Shown here piece after piece: positions 10,601-18,772 of a stretch of DNA of 64,000 nucleotides. The DNA lies in the NCBI GenBank assembly GCA_947165255.1, contig CAMUZR010000002.1, positions 62,001 through 126,000 on the forward strand, read 5' to 3'. Below the pieces are notes generated by a model. That model ran no database searches, had not been told where the DNA came from, and saw only the letters and a list, made by a program, of their open reading frames with translations. Numbering within the stretch: position 1 is the first letter of the stretch; each line of letters begins with the position of its first letter. The stretch comes from an uncultured Bacteroidales bacterium (GTDB taxonomy: Bacteria > Bacteroidota > Bacteroidia > Bacteroidales > P3). The position numbers and the translations under genes were made by a program.

Positions 10601-10745
10601 TTTGGACGGTGGTGTCGGAAATGTCGGGGTAGGCATCGATAGAGAGGCCGGTCCAGGCGAGGACTCCGCCGATGCCGAGGGCGCAGAAGAGGATGATGAT
10701 GAGCGCCCGATTGCGTATGGCAAAGGTTACAAGTTTCTCTATCAT
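7653..10745 (-). CDS. Heavy-metal efflux RND pump (CzcA/CusA family)
   Basis: This 1030-residue inner-membrane proton antiporter moves metal ions from periplasm or cytoplasm into the outer-membrane channel. It has the RND layout: a first transmembrane helix at 13-32, a large periplasmic loop, helices 2-6, a second loop, and helices 7-12. Family motifs include GLSIDAYPDIS and PVERAVNGIPG near the N-terminus. In helix 4, near residue 400, the relay motif reads DFGILVNGA..MET: the first Asp and the Glu match CzcA (D402, E415), but the position of the second Asp (D408) is Asn. Some HME subgroups are thought to differ here, so the metal cannot be assigned. The adaptor gene ends 4 bases upstream. 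Confidence 0.92.
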   Translation of the reverse strand: MIEKLVTFAIRNRALIIILFCALGIGGVLAWTGLSIDAYPDISDTTVQIVTQVPGLAAEEMEQQITVPVERAVNGIPGLNTMRSKNSFGLSTVILVFDDGIDDYWARQRVNERLTGLDLPYEATPELNPLTAPTGEIFRYIVESPDGSHSLRDLTDIHKWTIIPYLRQISGVADVSNYGGITTQYQIELSPELMREYGVSLADISEKVEANNRNAGGSMLMEGDLSYVIRGIGLVDDLQGLGNIVIKSHNGSPVFLKQLGELKYGNLERKGVLGYSDDERDYDDAVEGIVQMLRGDNPSEVLEEIHAAVDELNNEILPKGVQIRPFMDRTNLVGETLKTVSHTLLVGMLLVLVVLMIFLRNFKGSALVAITIPLALLIAFILMKLTNVPANLLSLGAIDFGILVNGAIVIMETVLKIREENPNNILTTRQVCLRTSQVVKSTFFSTIIIITAYTPLFAFQHMERKLFTPMAYTVGYALIGALLVAMLLTPGLSFMAFRRPSKIRTNRWLEKITAGYRRLLSRVVENGRMVIIVLSFTLVGSGVLFALVGKDFLPPLDEGSIWIQVQLPSGISLEKSNEMAKELRRVVKSFDETSYVMTQLGRDDEGAECFSLSHVEVGVGLKPYNTWKSHRTKAELVEAMSAEIAKMPGYQAGFSQPIIDMVMDQVAGTHSDLALKIYSDDLVESRRVAEEVAKTVADIPGATDVAVDQEPPTPQLQIVVDRERIAQYGLNVSDVTDLIELAIGGKAISEIYQGSKVYDITCRYAERYRDTPEKIGTLALTTPDGIQVPLSAVADIRTVLGANTIMRESNRRYSLVRINLRGADLSTFVAEADKRIAQQVHYNDEVTTLHWAGQFENQNRAFTRLATVLPLVLAAMFLLLVFAFGKVRHAALLISIIPMALFGGLLALYVRGMTLNVSSAVGFIALIGVAIQNGVIMVSHINNLRADLPDLRSAVVEGSSHRLRAILLSATVAALGLFPASISTGIGSDVQRPLATVIVYGLIFATIITIFVLPTLYYMVERRIEEKGKK

Positions 10746-10749
10746 GGCT

Positions 10750-11865
10750 TTATTTGCTGTCTATGAGGTAGAAGGCTCCCTCGGTGATGATTTGGTCGTT
10801 GGTGTTGAGCCCGGAGGTGACGATGAGGCGGTCGTCGTCGAGGCTGGTGACGGTGACGGGGGTGCGGAGGTAGGTGTTGTCGGCCACTTGGCGGAGGACG
10901 TAGCGCTGGGAGTCGCCCTGGAGGACGGCGCTTTTGGGCACGACGACGTACTCGTGGCCGGTGCAGCGGATTTGGAGGTGGGCGTACATGTTAGGGAGCA
11001 TGGCGCCTTTGGGGTTGTCGCACTCGATGATGGTTTGCATGGTGCGTGTTTCGGGGTCGAGAATTTCGCCTTGGTAGACTACCCGGCCGTGGAAGACGCT
11101 GTCGGGGACTGCCACAAGGGATATGTCGACTTGGCTTACGCCGTCAAGCATGGGGGCTTCTTTTTCGGAAATGTTGGCTTTGACCCACACTTTGCTGAGG
11201 TCGGCGACGACAATTGGGGCATCGGCGTCTTCTTTTACGAACTGGCCCATGACGAGGTCGTTGCGGAGGACTTTGCCGGAGATGGGGGAGCGGACTATCA
11301 TGGGTTGGCCTACTTCGGCCCGCTTGAGGTCTATCTGGAATTCCTTGGCCACGGCCTCGGCATGGTGTTGTTCTTCGAGGGCATGGCTGTAGGCGGCATG
11401 GGCCTCTTCAAGGTCTTTGGCGGAGGCTACTTTGTTGTCGAAGAGGCTTTTGGCGCGGTCGTAGGCTTTTTTGGCCACTTCGAGTTCGGATACGGACTGA
11501 CGGTAGTTTTTGACTACCTCGGAGTAGTCGGAGGAGTGGATTTCGAAGAGGGGTGTGCCGGCGGCGACACGCTGGCCGATGCGCACGAGGCTGCGCTGAA
11601 CCCTACCGGCAAAGGGGGCGGCCACTTCGGCATAGGCGGTGGGGATGGCGGTGACTACGCCGGTGGTGGCAATGGTGGGCTCGTGGTATTCCTTGACTAC
11701 CGGGGAGGTGTGGATGCGGCTGACCATGCTGGCTTGGGGATTGACCACGAGGGTGTCGCCGAGGACGGTGACGTCGTGAAGGTCTTTTTCGGCGGCATCA
11801 TTGTTTCTGCCTGCGCAGGAGGCAAGCAGTATAAGGCATAGGAGGGGAAGAAGTTTTTTTGTCAT
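10750..11865 (-). CDS. Efflux adaptor lipoprotein (CzcB/CusB-type membrane fusion protein)
   Basis: The 371-residue protein begins with a lipoprotein signal (LLASC, Cys at about residue 17). It then shows the membrane-fusion order: a beta-barrel strand, a lipoyl half (PFAGRVQRSLVRIGQRV), a helical hairpin rich in Ala, Glu and Lys, the second lipoyl half (SPISGKVLRNDLVMGQFV), and a C-terminal beta-barrel. It bridges the RND pump and the TolC channel in the periplasm. No His-rich metal-binding extension is present within it; the small protein upstream may supply that. It is second in the operon after that protein, with 136 bases between. Confidence 0.9.
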   Translation of the reverse strand: MTKKLLPLLCLILLASCAGRNNDAAEKDLHDVTVLGDTLVVNPQASMVSRIHTSPVVKEYHEPTIATTGVVTAIPTAYAEVAAPFAGRVQRSLVRIGQRVAAGTPLFEIHSSDYSEVVKNYRQSVSELEVAKKAYDRAKSLFDNKVASAKDLEEAHAAYSHALEEQHHAEAVAKEFQIDLKRAEVGQPMIVRSPISGKVLRNDLVMGQFVKEDADAPIVVADLSKVWVKANISEKEAPMLDGVSQVDISLVAVPDSVFHGRVVYQGEILDPETRTMQTIIECDNPKGAMLPNMYAHLQIRCTGHEYVVVPKSAVLQGDSQRYVLRQVADNTYLRTPVTVTSLDDDRLIVTSGLNTNDQIITEGAFYLIDSK

Positions 11866-12001
11866 TATAATGGTAACTAATTGTTAATAAATGCCCGAAG
11901 GGTGTCGGGCTTGAAATAAAGCGAATAAGGCGTTGGCGGAATCGTAATGGGCGGTTCACCAATCCTTCTCTACGGACTGCACAAATGTGATGGGCAGAGT
12001 G

Positions 12002-12340
12002 TTAGGCGCAGGGGAATGACGGAGGGGCGCGAAGGCTGAGGGGACCCCAAGAACTGGGGAGAAGGGCTTCGCTCACTAGCACTGGGAAGTCCCAATGGCC
12101 AAGGCAGACGGCTTGGAGCTGGGGCTGGTGGTCGTCGACGAGAAAGATGTAAGTGGTAAGTTCGTCGATTAGCTGCAGTTCGATGGCGCTGTGGTCGTGC
12201 GGCTGCTTGGCAAAGGGGTGGGAGTGGACCACCACACGGGTGGGCAACTGGTGTGAGTGGACGAAAAAATGGGTGCCGATAAAGTACGACAGGTAGAGGG
12301 TTGCAAGGAGCAATCCTATGATTTTAGAGTGTCGTGCCAT
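12002..12340 (-). CDS. Small His-rich membrane-anchored protein heading the metal-efflux operon
   Basis: This 112-residue protein has one N-terminal hydrophobic segment (about 8-24, anchor or uncleaved signal). It then has histidines in pairs: [19 protein letters not shown], and a DDHQ further on. It lies between the operon promoter at 12412 and the adaptor gene. Proteins of this look precede czcBAC-type operons in many Bacteroidota and are usually left hypothetical. A role as a periplasmic metal-binding or sensing chaperone is inferred from the histidines and position only. The C-terminal 30 residues are low in charge and not recognisable. Confidence 0.7.
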   Translation of the reverse strand: MARHSKIIGLLLATLYLSYFIGTHFFVHSHQLPTRVVVHSHPFAKQPHDHSAIELQLIDELTTYIFLVDDHQPQLQAVCLGHWDFPVLVSEALLPSSWGPLSLRAPPSFPCA

Positions 12341-12386
12341 ATCAGTCTATTGATTCTATGTTGTTATTATTGTGGTGGTTGGCATT

Positions 12387-12404
12387 TTAGGTACTCCAAC
12401 CTAA
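12387..12404. promoter_or_regulatory. Palindrome TTAGGT-N6-ACCTAA, candidate metal-regulator operator
   Basis: Perfect 6-bp arms sit immediately downstream of the -7 element at 12412-12419, so the palindrome should cover about +1 to +18 of the efflux transcript. The arms are identical to those of the DtxR/IdeR box, although the spacer here is 6 rather than 7 bases. Binding of a DtxR/MntR-family repressor is inferred. Confidence 0.5.
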
Positions 12405-12411
12405 GTTGTTG

Positions 12412-12419
12412 CAAAGATA
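12412..12419 (-). promoter_or_regulatory. -7 promoter element (TATCTTTG) of the metal-efflux operon
   Basis: Exact match to TAnnTTTG on the minus strand, 72 bases before the start codon of the His-rich protein. Transcription should start near 12405. Confidence 0.75.
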
Positions 12420-12892
12420 GTACTTTTTTTTAATTTTATGAATTCTATTTTGTATATGATTTTTCGCAAAGGTTCGAAACGTTGAAAGGGAGTCTGTTTT
12501 TTTAGTAATGGGTGTTGGTGATTTTTCTTTTGTATAGTGGCTGAGAAATAGTTTGGAAGCAGTGCTTTGACCAGTTGTCCAATTCCATAGCGGTAGGGGT
12601 TTGATTCGTCTTTTTTGCAAGGTGGTTTTGTGGTGGCGTTTTTATGCTGAGAGGGATGAAAAAAGGTGGCGTTGTTTCTATCTTATGTAAACTATTGTGG
12701 GATAGGTATTAAAGAGTGGAAGCGGCGTTAAGAAACTTCCACGGCGGGCGGCAATGCCCACGCCTAGTTGAGGGGGAGTGGCATTGTGGAACGAGACTGA
12801 TACGGCTGTCGCCTGGGTCTTCTTCCGCGGGCATTTGATAAAATTGTTTATAAAAAAACTGGGAAGCGGGATTGTATGTCGAAAATATTGTG
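12420..12892. other. Intergenic region with an imperfect inverted repeat
   Basis: No supported gene. TTCCAC and CAATGCCCAC (12737-12761) face GTGGCATTG and TGGAA (12778-12791), which could form a bulged hairpin. Small open frames here lack initiation context and family resemblance. Confidence 0.35.
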
Positions 12893-12900
12893 TACTTTTG
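12893..12900 (+). promoter_or_regulatory. -7 promoter element (TACTTTTG) of the topoisomerase IV gene
   Basis: Matches TAnnTTTG, 20 bases before the ATG at 12920. A TTG about 19 bases upstream (12872) suits the -33 element. Confidence 0.75.
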
Positions 12901-12919
12901 CAATTTCTAAAATTTGCCT

Positions 12920-15631
12920 ATGGACGAAGAACAAAATAAGCCGGAAGCTGGGGAAGGCCATCTGTCGGAGCAACATCACAAAACAGATGAGAACGAGGCG
13001 GCTGAGCCCCTCGCCACCACCGAGGACGATGCACTGGACAAAGGGCAGGGTGATAGCGAAGGCACCACCCTTTCGCTTTCGGGCATGTTCCGCGAATACT
13101 GGATTGACTATGCCTCCGACGTTATTCTCGACCGCTCCGTGCCAGATATTGACGACGGTCTGAAGCCGGTGCAACGGCGCATTCTCCACGCGATGAAGGA
13201 GACCGACGACGGCCGTTTCACCAAGGTGGCCAATATCGTGGGTACCACTATGCTTTACCATCCCCACGGTGACGCCTCCATTAATGACGCATTGGTTAAC
13301 ATGGGACAGAAAAACCTGCTCATCGATTGCCAAGGTAACTGGGGCAACATTCTCACGGGCGACGGAGCTGCTGCCGGCCGTTACATCGAGGCGCGCCTCT
13401 CAAAATTTGCCAAGGAGGTCTGCTTCAATGCTAAGACCACTCAGTGGAAACCCAGCTACGACGGCCGCAAGCAGGAACCCATCTCGCTCCCTATCAAGTT
13501 CCCGCTGCTGCTGGCGCAAGGCACCAAGGGCATTGCCGTCACCCTCACTTCCGTCATTCTGCCCTACAACTTTTGCGAACTACTAGAATCGTCCATAAAA
13601 ATACTGAGGGACGAACCTTTTGAAATATACCCCGACTTCCCCACAGGTGGGCAAATCGACGTGTCTAAATACAACGACGCCGCTTTGGGCGGACGGTTGC
13701 GCATACGGGCCAAGATGCACTACGACGAGAAGCGCAAGGCCATCGTCATCACGGAGTTACCCTACAGCATCACCACCGACGTGCTCATCGAGAGCATTCT
13801 GAAAGCCAACGAAAAAGGCAAGATAAAGATTAAAAAGGTAGACGACAACACGGCCGCCGAGGTTGAGATAGTATGCTATCTGCCCAACGGCATTTCGCCC
13901 GACCAGATGATAGACGCCCTCTATGCGTTCACAAACTGCCAAATCAGTTTCTCGCCCCAGACCTGCGTCATTGTGGACAACAAGCCGGTGTTTATGACGG
14001 CCAGCGAGATTTTACGCCACTCCACTCTGCGCACTAGGGATTTGCTGCGTCAGGAATTGGAGATAAGGCTGGAAGAGCTAGAGGAGCGCTGGCACTGGGT
14101 TTCACTGGAGAAAATCTTTTTCGAGAAAGGAATCTACAAAGTGTTAGAGCGAAAGGATTTTGCTTCGTGGGACGACCAGGTGACCGGCATTGAACGCGGT
14201 TTTGACCCCTATAGGGCTCTTTTCAGAAGGGAGATCACGCGCGAGCAGGTGTTGAAGCTGTGCGAGAGGCCGGTGCGTAAGATTTCTAAATTCGACATCA
14301 AGAAAGCCGAGGAGGAAATTGCGAATGTCGAGATGGAAATTGAGGAGGCCAAGAACCACCTAGCCCATCTAACCGACTATGCCATTGCATATTTCCAGCA
14401 TATTCTGGACACTTACGGCAAGGGGCGCGAGCGCCGGACCGAGATACGCAATTTCGAAGAGATAGAGGCCGTCAATGTGGCCGTGGCCAATGAAAAATTG
14501 TATGTGAATACGGCCACTGGCTTTGCCGGAACCAACCTCAAACGCGAGGAAGGTGTGGAATATGCCTTCGACTGTTCGAAAATGGACGATATTATAGTTT
14601 TCAGAACCGACGGCACGATGATAGTGACCAGGGTGAGCGAAAAGGCTTTTGTGGGTTCGCCCACATGTAAGGAAATACAGCACATTGGCCTTTTCCGCAA
14701 GCACGACGACCGCACGGTGTACAATATGGTATATCGCGACGGCACGTTGGGCTATGCTTTCGTGAAGCGCTTTGCGGTGATGGGCATTACGCGCGACACC
14801 GAGTACCAGCTGACCAAAGGCACCAAGGGCTCTAAAATTCTCTATTTCTCGGCCAACCCAAACGGCGAGGCGGAGGTGGTCACCGTGCACCATGCCACCA
14901 AGGCCAAGCTGAAAAAGGTCAGTTTCGACTTCGATTTTGCCAAACTGGCCATCAAGGGGCGGCAAGCCATGGGCAACATCCTTACCCGCAACGCGGTACG
15001 CAACATCACTAAGAAAGGTGAAGGCGTGTCGACACTCGAGGCGCGAGAGATATGGTTCGACCGCACTGTAAAACGCCTGAACGTGAACGGCGCGGGCGTT
15101 TCGTTGGGTCGGTTTGCGGGGAAGGACAGGATTTTTACCCTCACTCAGTCAGGCCAAATGCGTCTTTCCGGTCACGATTTGGGCACTCATTTCGACGACG
15201 ACCTGCTCGAAATACGCAAGTACAGTCGGCAGGGAGTAGTAACCGTGATTTATCGCGAAGGCGAGACCGGGAGTTACTATATTAAGCGTTTCCAAGCCGA
15301 AGACACCGACAAGAAACTGGCCTTCCTCGACGAGGGGGACACCCTGATTGACTACACCATGGACACTTTCCCCCATCTGAAAGTGCTATACGACGAAAAC
15401 AGCGGGAAGAAGATTCTGGAAGAGGAGATAAACGTGGCAGATTTCATAGCCGTGAAGGGCTATAAGGCCAAAGGAAAGCGCATCACGACCAGCGAAGTGA
15501 AGCAATTTCTGTGGCTGGAGCCCGAACCCGAGCCCGAACCCCAGGAAGACCCCGAAGAGGAAGCATCGGCTGAGCCCGAAGCAGATGAACGCGAAGGCTT
15601 TGCCGAAGGAACCCAGACGGAACTGTTTTAG
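12920..15631 (+). CDS. parC: DNA topoisomerase IV subunit A (ParC-type)
   Basis: A 903-residue type IIA topoisomerase A subunit that breaks and rejoins DNA during chromosome decatenation, as a heterotetramer with the ParE-type subunit. I start at the ATG at 12920, just after the promoter; an in-frame TTG six bases earlier is less likely. Residues 1-55 are an acidic, low-complexity leader. The winged-helix region contains LKPVQRRILHAM and YHPHGD, and the catalytic tyrosine is about Tyr155 in GRYIEARLSK. A coiled-coil segment lies near 440-490, followed by a C-terminal beta-pinwheel that looks less complete than GyrA's. The tail is an acidic run of PE repeats. The GyrA box is not evident, which favours ParC over GyrA; the partner is not in the window. 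Confidence 0.85.
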   Translation: MDEEQNKPEAGEGHLSEQHHKTDENEAAEPLATTEDDALDKGQGDSEGTTLSLSGMFREYWIDYASDVILDRSVPDIDDGLKPVQRRILHAMKETDDGRFTKVANIVGTTMLYHPHGDASINDALVNMGQKNLLIDCQGNWGNILTGDGAAAGRYIEARLSKFAKEVCFNAKTTQWKPSYDGRKQEPISLPIKFPLLLAQGTKGIAVTLTSVILPYNFCELLESSIKILRDEPFEIYPDFPTGGQIDVSKYNDAALGGRLRIRAKMHYDEKRKAIVITELPYSITTDVLIESILKANEKGKIKIKKVDDNTAAEVEIVCYLPNGISPDQMIDALYAFTNCQISFSPQTCVIVDNKPVFMTASEILRHSTLRTRDLLRQELEIRLEELEERWHWVSLEKIFFEKGIYKVLERKDFASWDDQVTGIERGFDPYRALFRREITREQVLKLCERPVRKISKFDIKKAEEEIANVEMEIEEAKNHLAHLTDYAIAYFQHILDTYGKGRERRTEIRNFEEIEAVNVAVANEKLYVNTATGFAGTNLKREEGVEYAFDCSKMDDIIVFRTDGTMIVTRVSEKAFVGSPTCKEIQHIGLFRKHDDRTVYNMVYRDGTLGYAFVKRFAVMGITRDTEYQLTKGTKGSKILYFSANPNGEAEVVTVHHATKAKLKKVSFDFDFAKLAIKGRQAMGNILTRNAVRNITKKGEGVSTLEAREIWFDRTVKRLNVNGAGVSLGRFAGKDRIFTLTQSGQMRLSGHDLGTHFDDDLLEIRKYSRQGVVTVIYREGETGSYYIKRFQAEDTDKKLAFLDEGDTLIDYTMDTFPHLKVLYDENSGKKILEEEINVADFIAVKGYKAKGKRITTSEVKQFLWLEPEPEPEPQEDPEEEASAEPEADEREGFAEGTQTELF

Positions 15632-15729
15632 AAAGATAGAAAGGGTAAAAGCGTGTGTGGGCGAATACGTGTGCAGAGAACAGCATTAATACCCATTAAC
15701 GAAATACTATATTAATATAGCTGCAAACC

Positions 15730-16905
15730 ATGAAAATACTAATTGTGCTGCCGCGGTTTCCCTACCCCTTGGAGAAGGGCGACAAACTGCGTGCCTACAA
15801 TCAGATAAAAGAACTCTCGAAACGCAACGAGGTCTACCTCTTCTGTGTCTCGCATGAGAAGGTCCTGCCCGAAAATGTGGACAAACTGAGGCCTTTCTGT
15901 AAGGAAATCCGCATCGTGCGTTCACCCAAGTTGGTCAACTATAAGAACGTACTCCGCAATTTCCTGGCCACCAAATCGCTGCAGATTGGCTACTGGGATT
16001 CCACCAAAGCGCGCAAGGCCTACAAGGAATTCGAACGCGAGGTGAAGCCCGACGTGCTTTACAATCAGATGGTTCGGACCATGGTTTATGTAGCCCGCTC
16101 AAGCTACCCCAAGGTAATGGACTTCCAGGACGCGCTGTCGATGAATACCGAACGCAGAATGGAGCACTCGCGTTTCCTCTGGCACTATATTCTTCACTTC
16201 GAATTCAAGATGTTGCGCTCCACCGAGTACAACTCCTTCAAAATTTTCGACGCGCTCACCATCATATCCGATGCCGACAGCGACGCCATCCCCCACATGC
16301 GCAACGAGGACATCTACATCACTCCAAACGGCGTGGATTTTGACTACTTCCACCCACTCCAGCGTGAGAAAAAATACGACATTGTCTTCTGCGGCAATAT
16401 GCACTACGAACCCAATGTGCGGGCGGCGCGCTTTCTGGCAGAGCAGGTGATGCCACTGGTGTGGAAGCAATTGCCCTCCGCGCGGCTGCTGCTGGCCGGT
16501 GCCTACCCCAAGAAGCAAGTGGTCGGCCTGGCCAACGAAAGGGTCACAGTGTCGGGATTTGTGGAGGACATTCGCGAGAGTTATGCCTCAGCCAAAATCT
16601 TGGCCGCCCCCATGCAGACAGGCTCCGGCCTGCAGAACAAACTGCTGGAGGCCATGTCGATGCGGATTCCCTGCGTAACCACCACTATAGCCAACAACTC
16701 CCTGCATGCCGCTGCCGGCAAAGAGGTACTCATCGGCGACACCGCCGAGGCCTTTGCCGAACAGGTCCTCCTGTTGCTGCAAGACGAGCAAAAGCGCAAC
16801 GACCTGGCCCAGCAAGGCTACGACTTTGTGCATGAGAATTTCAGCTGGGAGAAGGCTGGCGAGAAACTCGAATCGGTTCTCAAAAGCGTCGTCAAGAGTA
16901 AATAG
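15730..16905 (+). CDS. Glycosyltransferase, GT4-like (PEP-CTERM/Stp1-type sugar transferase family)
   Basis: The 391-residue protein shows the GT-B fold of family 4. The N-terminal half begins MKILIVLPRFPYPLEKGD, the opening seen in the sugar transferase family TIGR03087. The C-terminal donor-binding half includes FCGNMHYEPNVRAARFL, a GAYPKKQV segment, and the late motif APMQTGSGLQNKLLEAMS, whose Glu binds the nucleotide sugar. It probably adds a sugar in surface polysaccharide or glycoprotein synthesis; the substrate cannot be predicted. It stands 98 bases after parC and 53 before hflX. No neighbouring polysaccharide cluster is present. Confidence 0.8.
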   Translation: MKILIVLPRFPYPLEKGDKLRAYNQIKELSKRNEVYLFCVSHEKVLPENVDKLRPFCKEIRIVRSPKLVNYKNVLRNFLATKSLQIGYWDSTKARKAYKEFEREVKPDVLYNQMVRTMVYVARSSYPKVMDFQDALSMNTERRMEHSRFLWHYILHFEFKMLRSTEYNSFKIFDALTIISDADSDAIPHMRNEDIYITPNGVDFDYFHPLQREKKYDIVFCGNMHYEPNVRAARFLAEQVMPLVWKQLPSARLLLAGAYPKKQVVGLANERVTVSGFVEDIRESYASAKILAAPMQTGSGLQNKLLEAMSMRIPCVTTTIANNSLHAAAGKEVLIGDTAEAFAEQVLLLLQDEQKRNDLAQQGYDFVHENFSWEKAGEKLESVLKSVVKSK

Positions 16906-16958
16906 TGCGCAGCAGCCTCCAACGCCGCCCCACCTACAATAACTACTAACCCAACATC

Positions 16959-18263
16959 ATGCCCTGGAAACCGAACAATCACGGCAAGTGGAAGAAACCC
17001 ATTGGCGAATGGGAAGCCGAAGGGCTGCCCAAGAAACGCCCCACGCCCCAGCAACGCAATACCTTCAGCACCGACGAGGTACCCGAAAAAGCCATCTTGG
17101 TTAGCGTCTGCGCCGGCAACACCACCATGGAACGCACCGAGGAATACCTGAACGAACTGGCCTTCCTGCTTGAAACAGCCGGCGGTGTGACCCTGAAAAA
17201 AGTGGTGCAGAAGCTAGAACGCCCCGACCCCCGCACCTATGTGGGTAGTGGGAAACTAGAAGAAATTAAGGAATACAAAAACGCGCTGGATGCGGATATC
17301 CTGGTTTTCGACGACGAACTTTCGCCGACCCAGCTGCGCAATCTGGAGCGCGAATTGGGTTGTCGCATCCTGGACCGCACCACCCTCATTCTGGACATCT
17401 TCGCCAAACGCGCCCGCACCAGCATAGCCAAGACCCAGGTGGAACTGGCACAACTGCAGTACATGCTGCCCCGGCTCACCCGCCTCTGGACCCATCTGGA
17501 ACGCCAGCGCGGCGGCATCGGCATGCGCGGCCCGGGCGAAACCCAGATAGAGACCGACCGACGGCTCATTACCGAAAAAATCGCCCTCCTGAAGGAAAAA
17601 CTGAAGGACATAGACAAGCAGAAAGTCCAACAGCGCAAAAACCGTGAGGCACTCGTGCGGGTGGCCCTGGTGGGATATACCAACGTGGGCAAATCAACCC
17701 TCATGAACCTGCTGAGCAAGAGCGACGTGTTTGCCGAGAACAAACTATTTGCCACCTTGGACACAACAGTCCGCAAGGTGGTGCTGGGCAACCTGCCTTT
17801 CCTGCTTACCGACACTGTCGGGTTCATCCGCAAACTACCCCACGGGCTGGTAGAGTCATTCAAGTCCACGCTCGACGAGGTCTGCGAGGCCGATTTGCTC
17901 ATGCACGTAGTGGACATTTCCCACCCCGACTACGAGGAGCAGATCAATGCCGTCAACCGCACCCTGGAGCAGATAGGCGCGTCGGACAAACCCACCATAC
18001 TTGTCTTCAACAAGATAGACGCCTACACCTATCTGGAGAAGGAGGAAGACGACCTCACCCCTATGACCAAGGCCAACTGGACGCTGGAGATGCTGCAGAA
18101 CTCCTGGATGTCCAAAATGCAGGAGAGTGGCGCCACCGCCCAGCACATCATCTTCATCAGTGCCACCAACAAAGAGAACATCGATTCCCTCCGCGAACTT
18201 ATGTACCAGGAGGTAAAGAAAATCCACGCTGTCCGCTACCCGTACAACAATTTCTTGTACTGA
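16959..18263 (+). CDS. hflX: GTPase HflX
   Basis: This 434-residue GTPase binds the 50S subunit and splits stalled ribosomes. After a basic N-terminal extension of about 40 residues come the HflX-specific domain (DPRTYVGSGKLEE; DDELSPTQLRNLE), the glycine-rich linker GPGETQIETDRR (about 190), and the G domain. G1 is GYTNVGKST (about 238), G3 is DTVGFI and G4 is NKID. Length is typical. The start ATG follows a 53-base gap after the glycosyltransferase; no promoter consensus is visible there, so co-transcription is possible. Confidence 0.95.
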   Translation: MPWKPNNHGKWKKPIGEWEAEGLPKKRPTPQQRNTFSTDEVPEKAILVSVCAGNTTMERTEEYLNELAFLLETAGGVTLKKVVQKLERPDPRTYVGSGKLEEIKEYKNALDADILVFDDELSPTQLRNLERELGCRILDRTTLILDIFAKRARTSIAKTQVELAQLQYMLPRLTRLWTHLERQRGGIGMRGPGETQIETDRRLITEKIALLKEKLKDIDKQKVQQRKNREALVRVALVGYTNVGKSTLMNLLSKSDVFAENKLFATLDTTVRKVVLGNLPFLLTDTVGFIRKLPHGLVESFKSTLDEVCEADLLMHVVDISHPDYEEQINAVNRTLEQIGASDKPTILVFNKIDAYTYLEKEEDDLTPMTKANWTLEMLQNSWMSKMQESGATAQHIIFISATNKENIDSLRELMYQEVKKIHAVRYPYNNFLY

Positions 18264-18399
18264 TTTTTCTAGCCCCCGAGTCTTTTCCTGCTCTTATTCA
18301 GAATGGGAGAGGAAGCCATTTTTCAGTGGTACCAATTGTTCTGAAACGAATTTCCGTTCTTCTCCTTCAGTGTGGATCCACTCGTTCTTTGTTTGATCG

Positions 18400-18432
18400 T
18401 CTATTGATGCTCTATGGTTCATCTATCCTCAA
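18400..18432. repeat. Three tandem 11-bp units, consensus TCTATnGnTnn
   Basis: Units TCTATTGATGC, TCTATGGTTCA and TCTATCCTCAA lie in the 509-base gap between hflX and the GT2 gene. They are related in sequence, period and orientation to the arrays at 6126 and 61927. Apart from the promoter at 18623, the rest of this gap holds nothing I recognise. Confidence 0.6.
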
Positions 18433-18622
18433 TAGAGGAACGAACCGTGGTTATAGAAAGATTGAGAGCGCTGCATGCGGAGTTCCGAATACTTGAAAGG
18501 AAATGTTAAGACCCTTTATTTTGAATACATTGAGTAATTATTAACATACTATTTCTCATTGGATTAACATATCAATGGGCATTTTGTCGTAATTAATAAT
18601 AGCTTGAAATGAAAAAAAATCG

Positions 18623-18630
18623 TATTTTTG
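18623..18630 (+). promoter_or_regulatory. -7 promoter element (TATTTTTG) of the GT2 gene
   Basis: Matches TAnnTTTG, with a TTG 19 bases upstream (18604). It leaves a leader of about 135 bases before the ATG at 18773. Confidence 0.65.
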
Positions 18631-18772
18631 TAATTTGAATTATTGTGTAAGGGGGAATGACCAAGTCTAGGAAAAAGAACGGACATGAGGGAGGGTGTAT
18701 AGGCATGGGGAAATTGCTCAGTGGTATGGTTGATATGAATAGTAAACTCATTATTAAACAAAGAGATTTTGT

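Noticed and set aside
11893-11910. GCCCGA/TCGGGC hairpin between the His-rich protein and adaptor genes as a terminator
   Set aside because: No T run follows and the downstream genes belong to the same operon; at most a weak attenuator or stability element.
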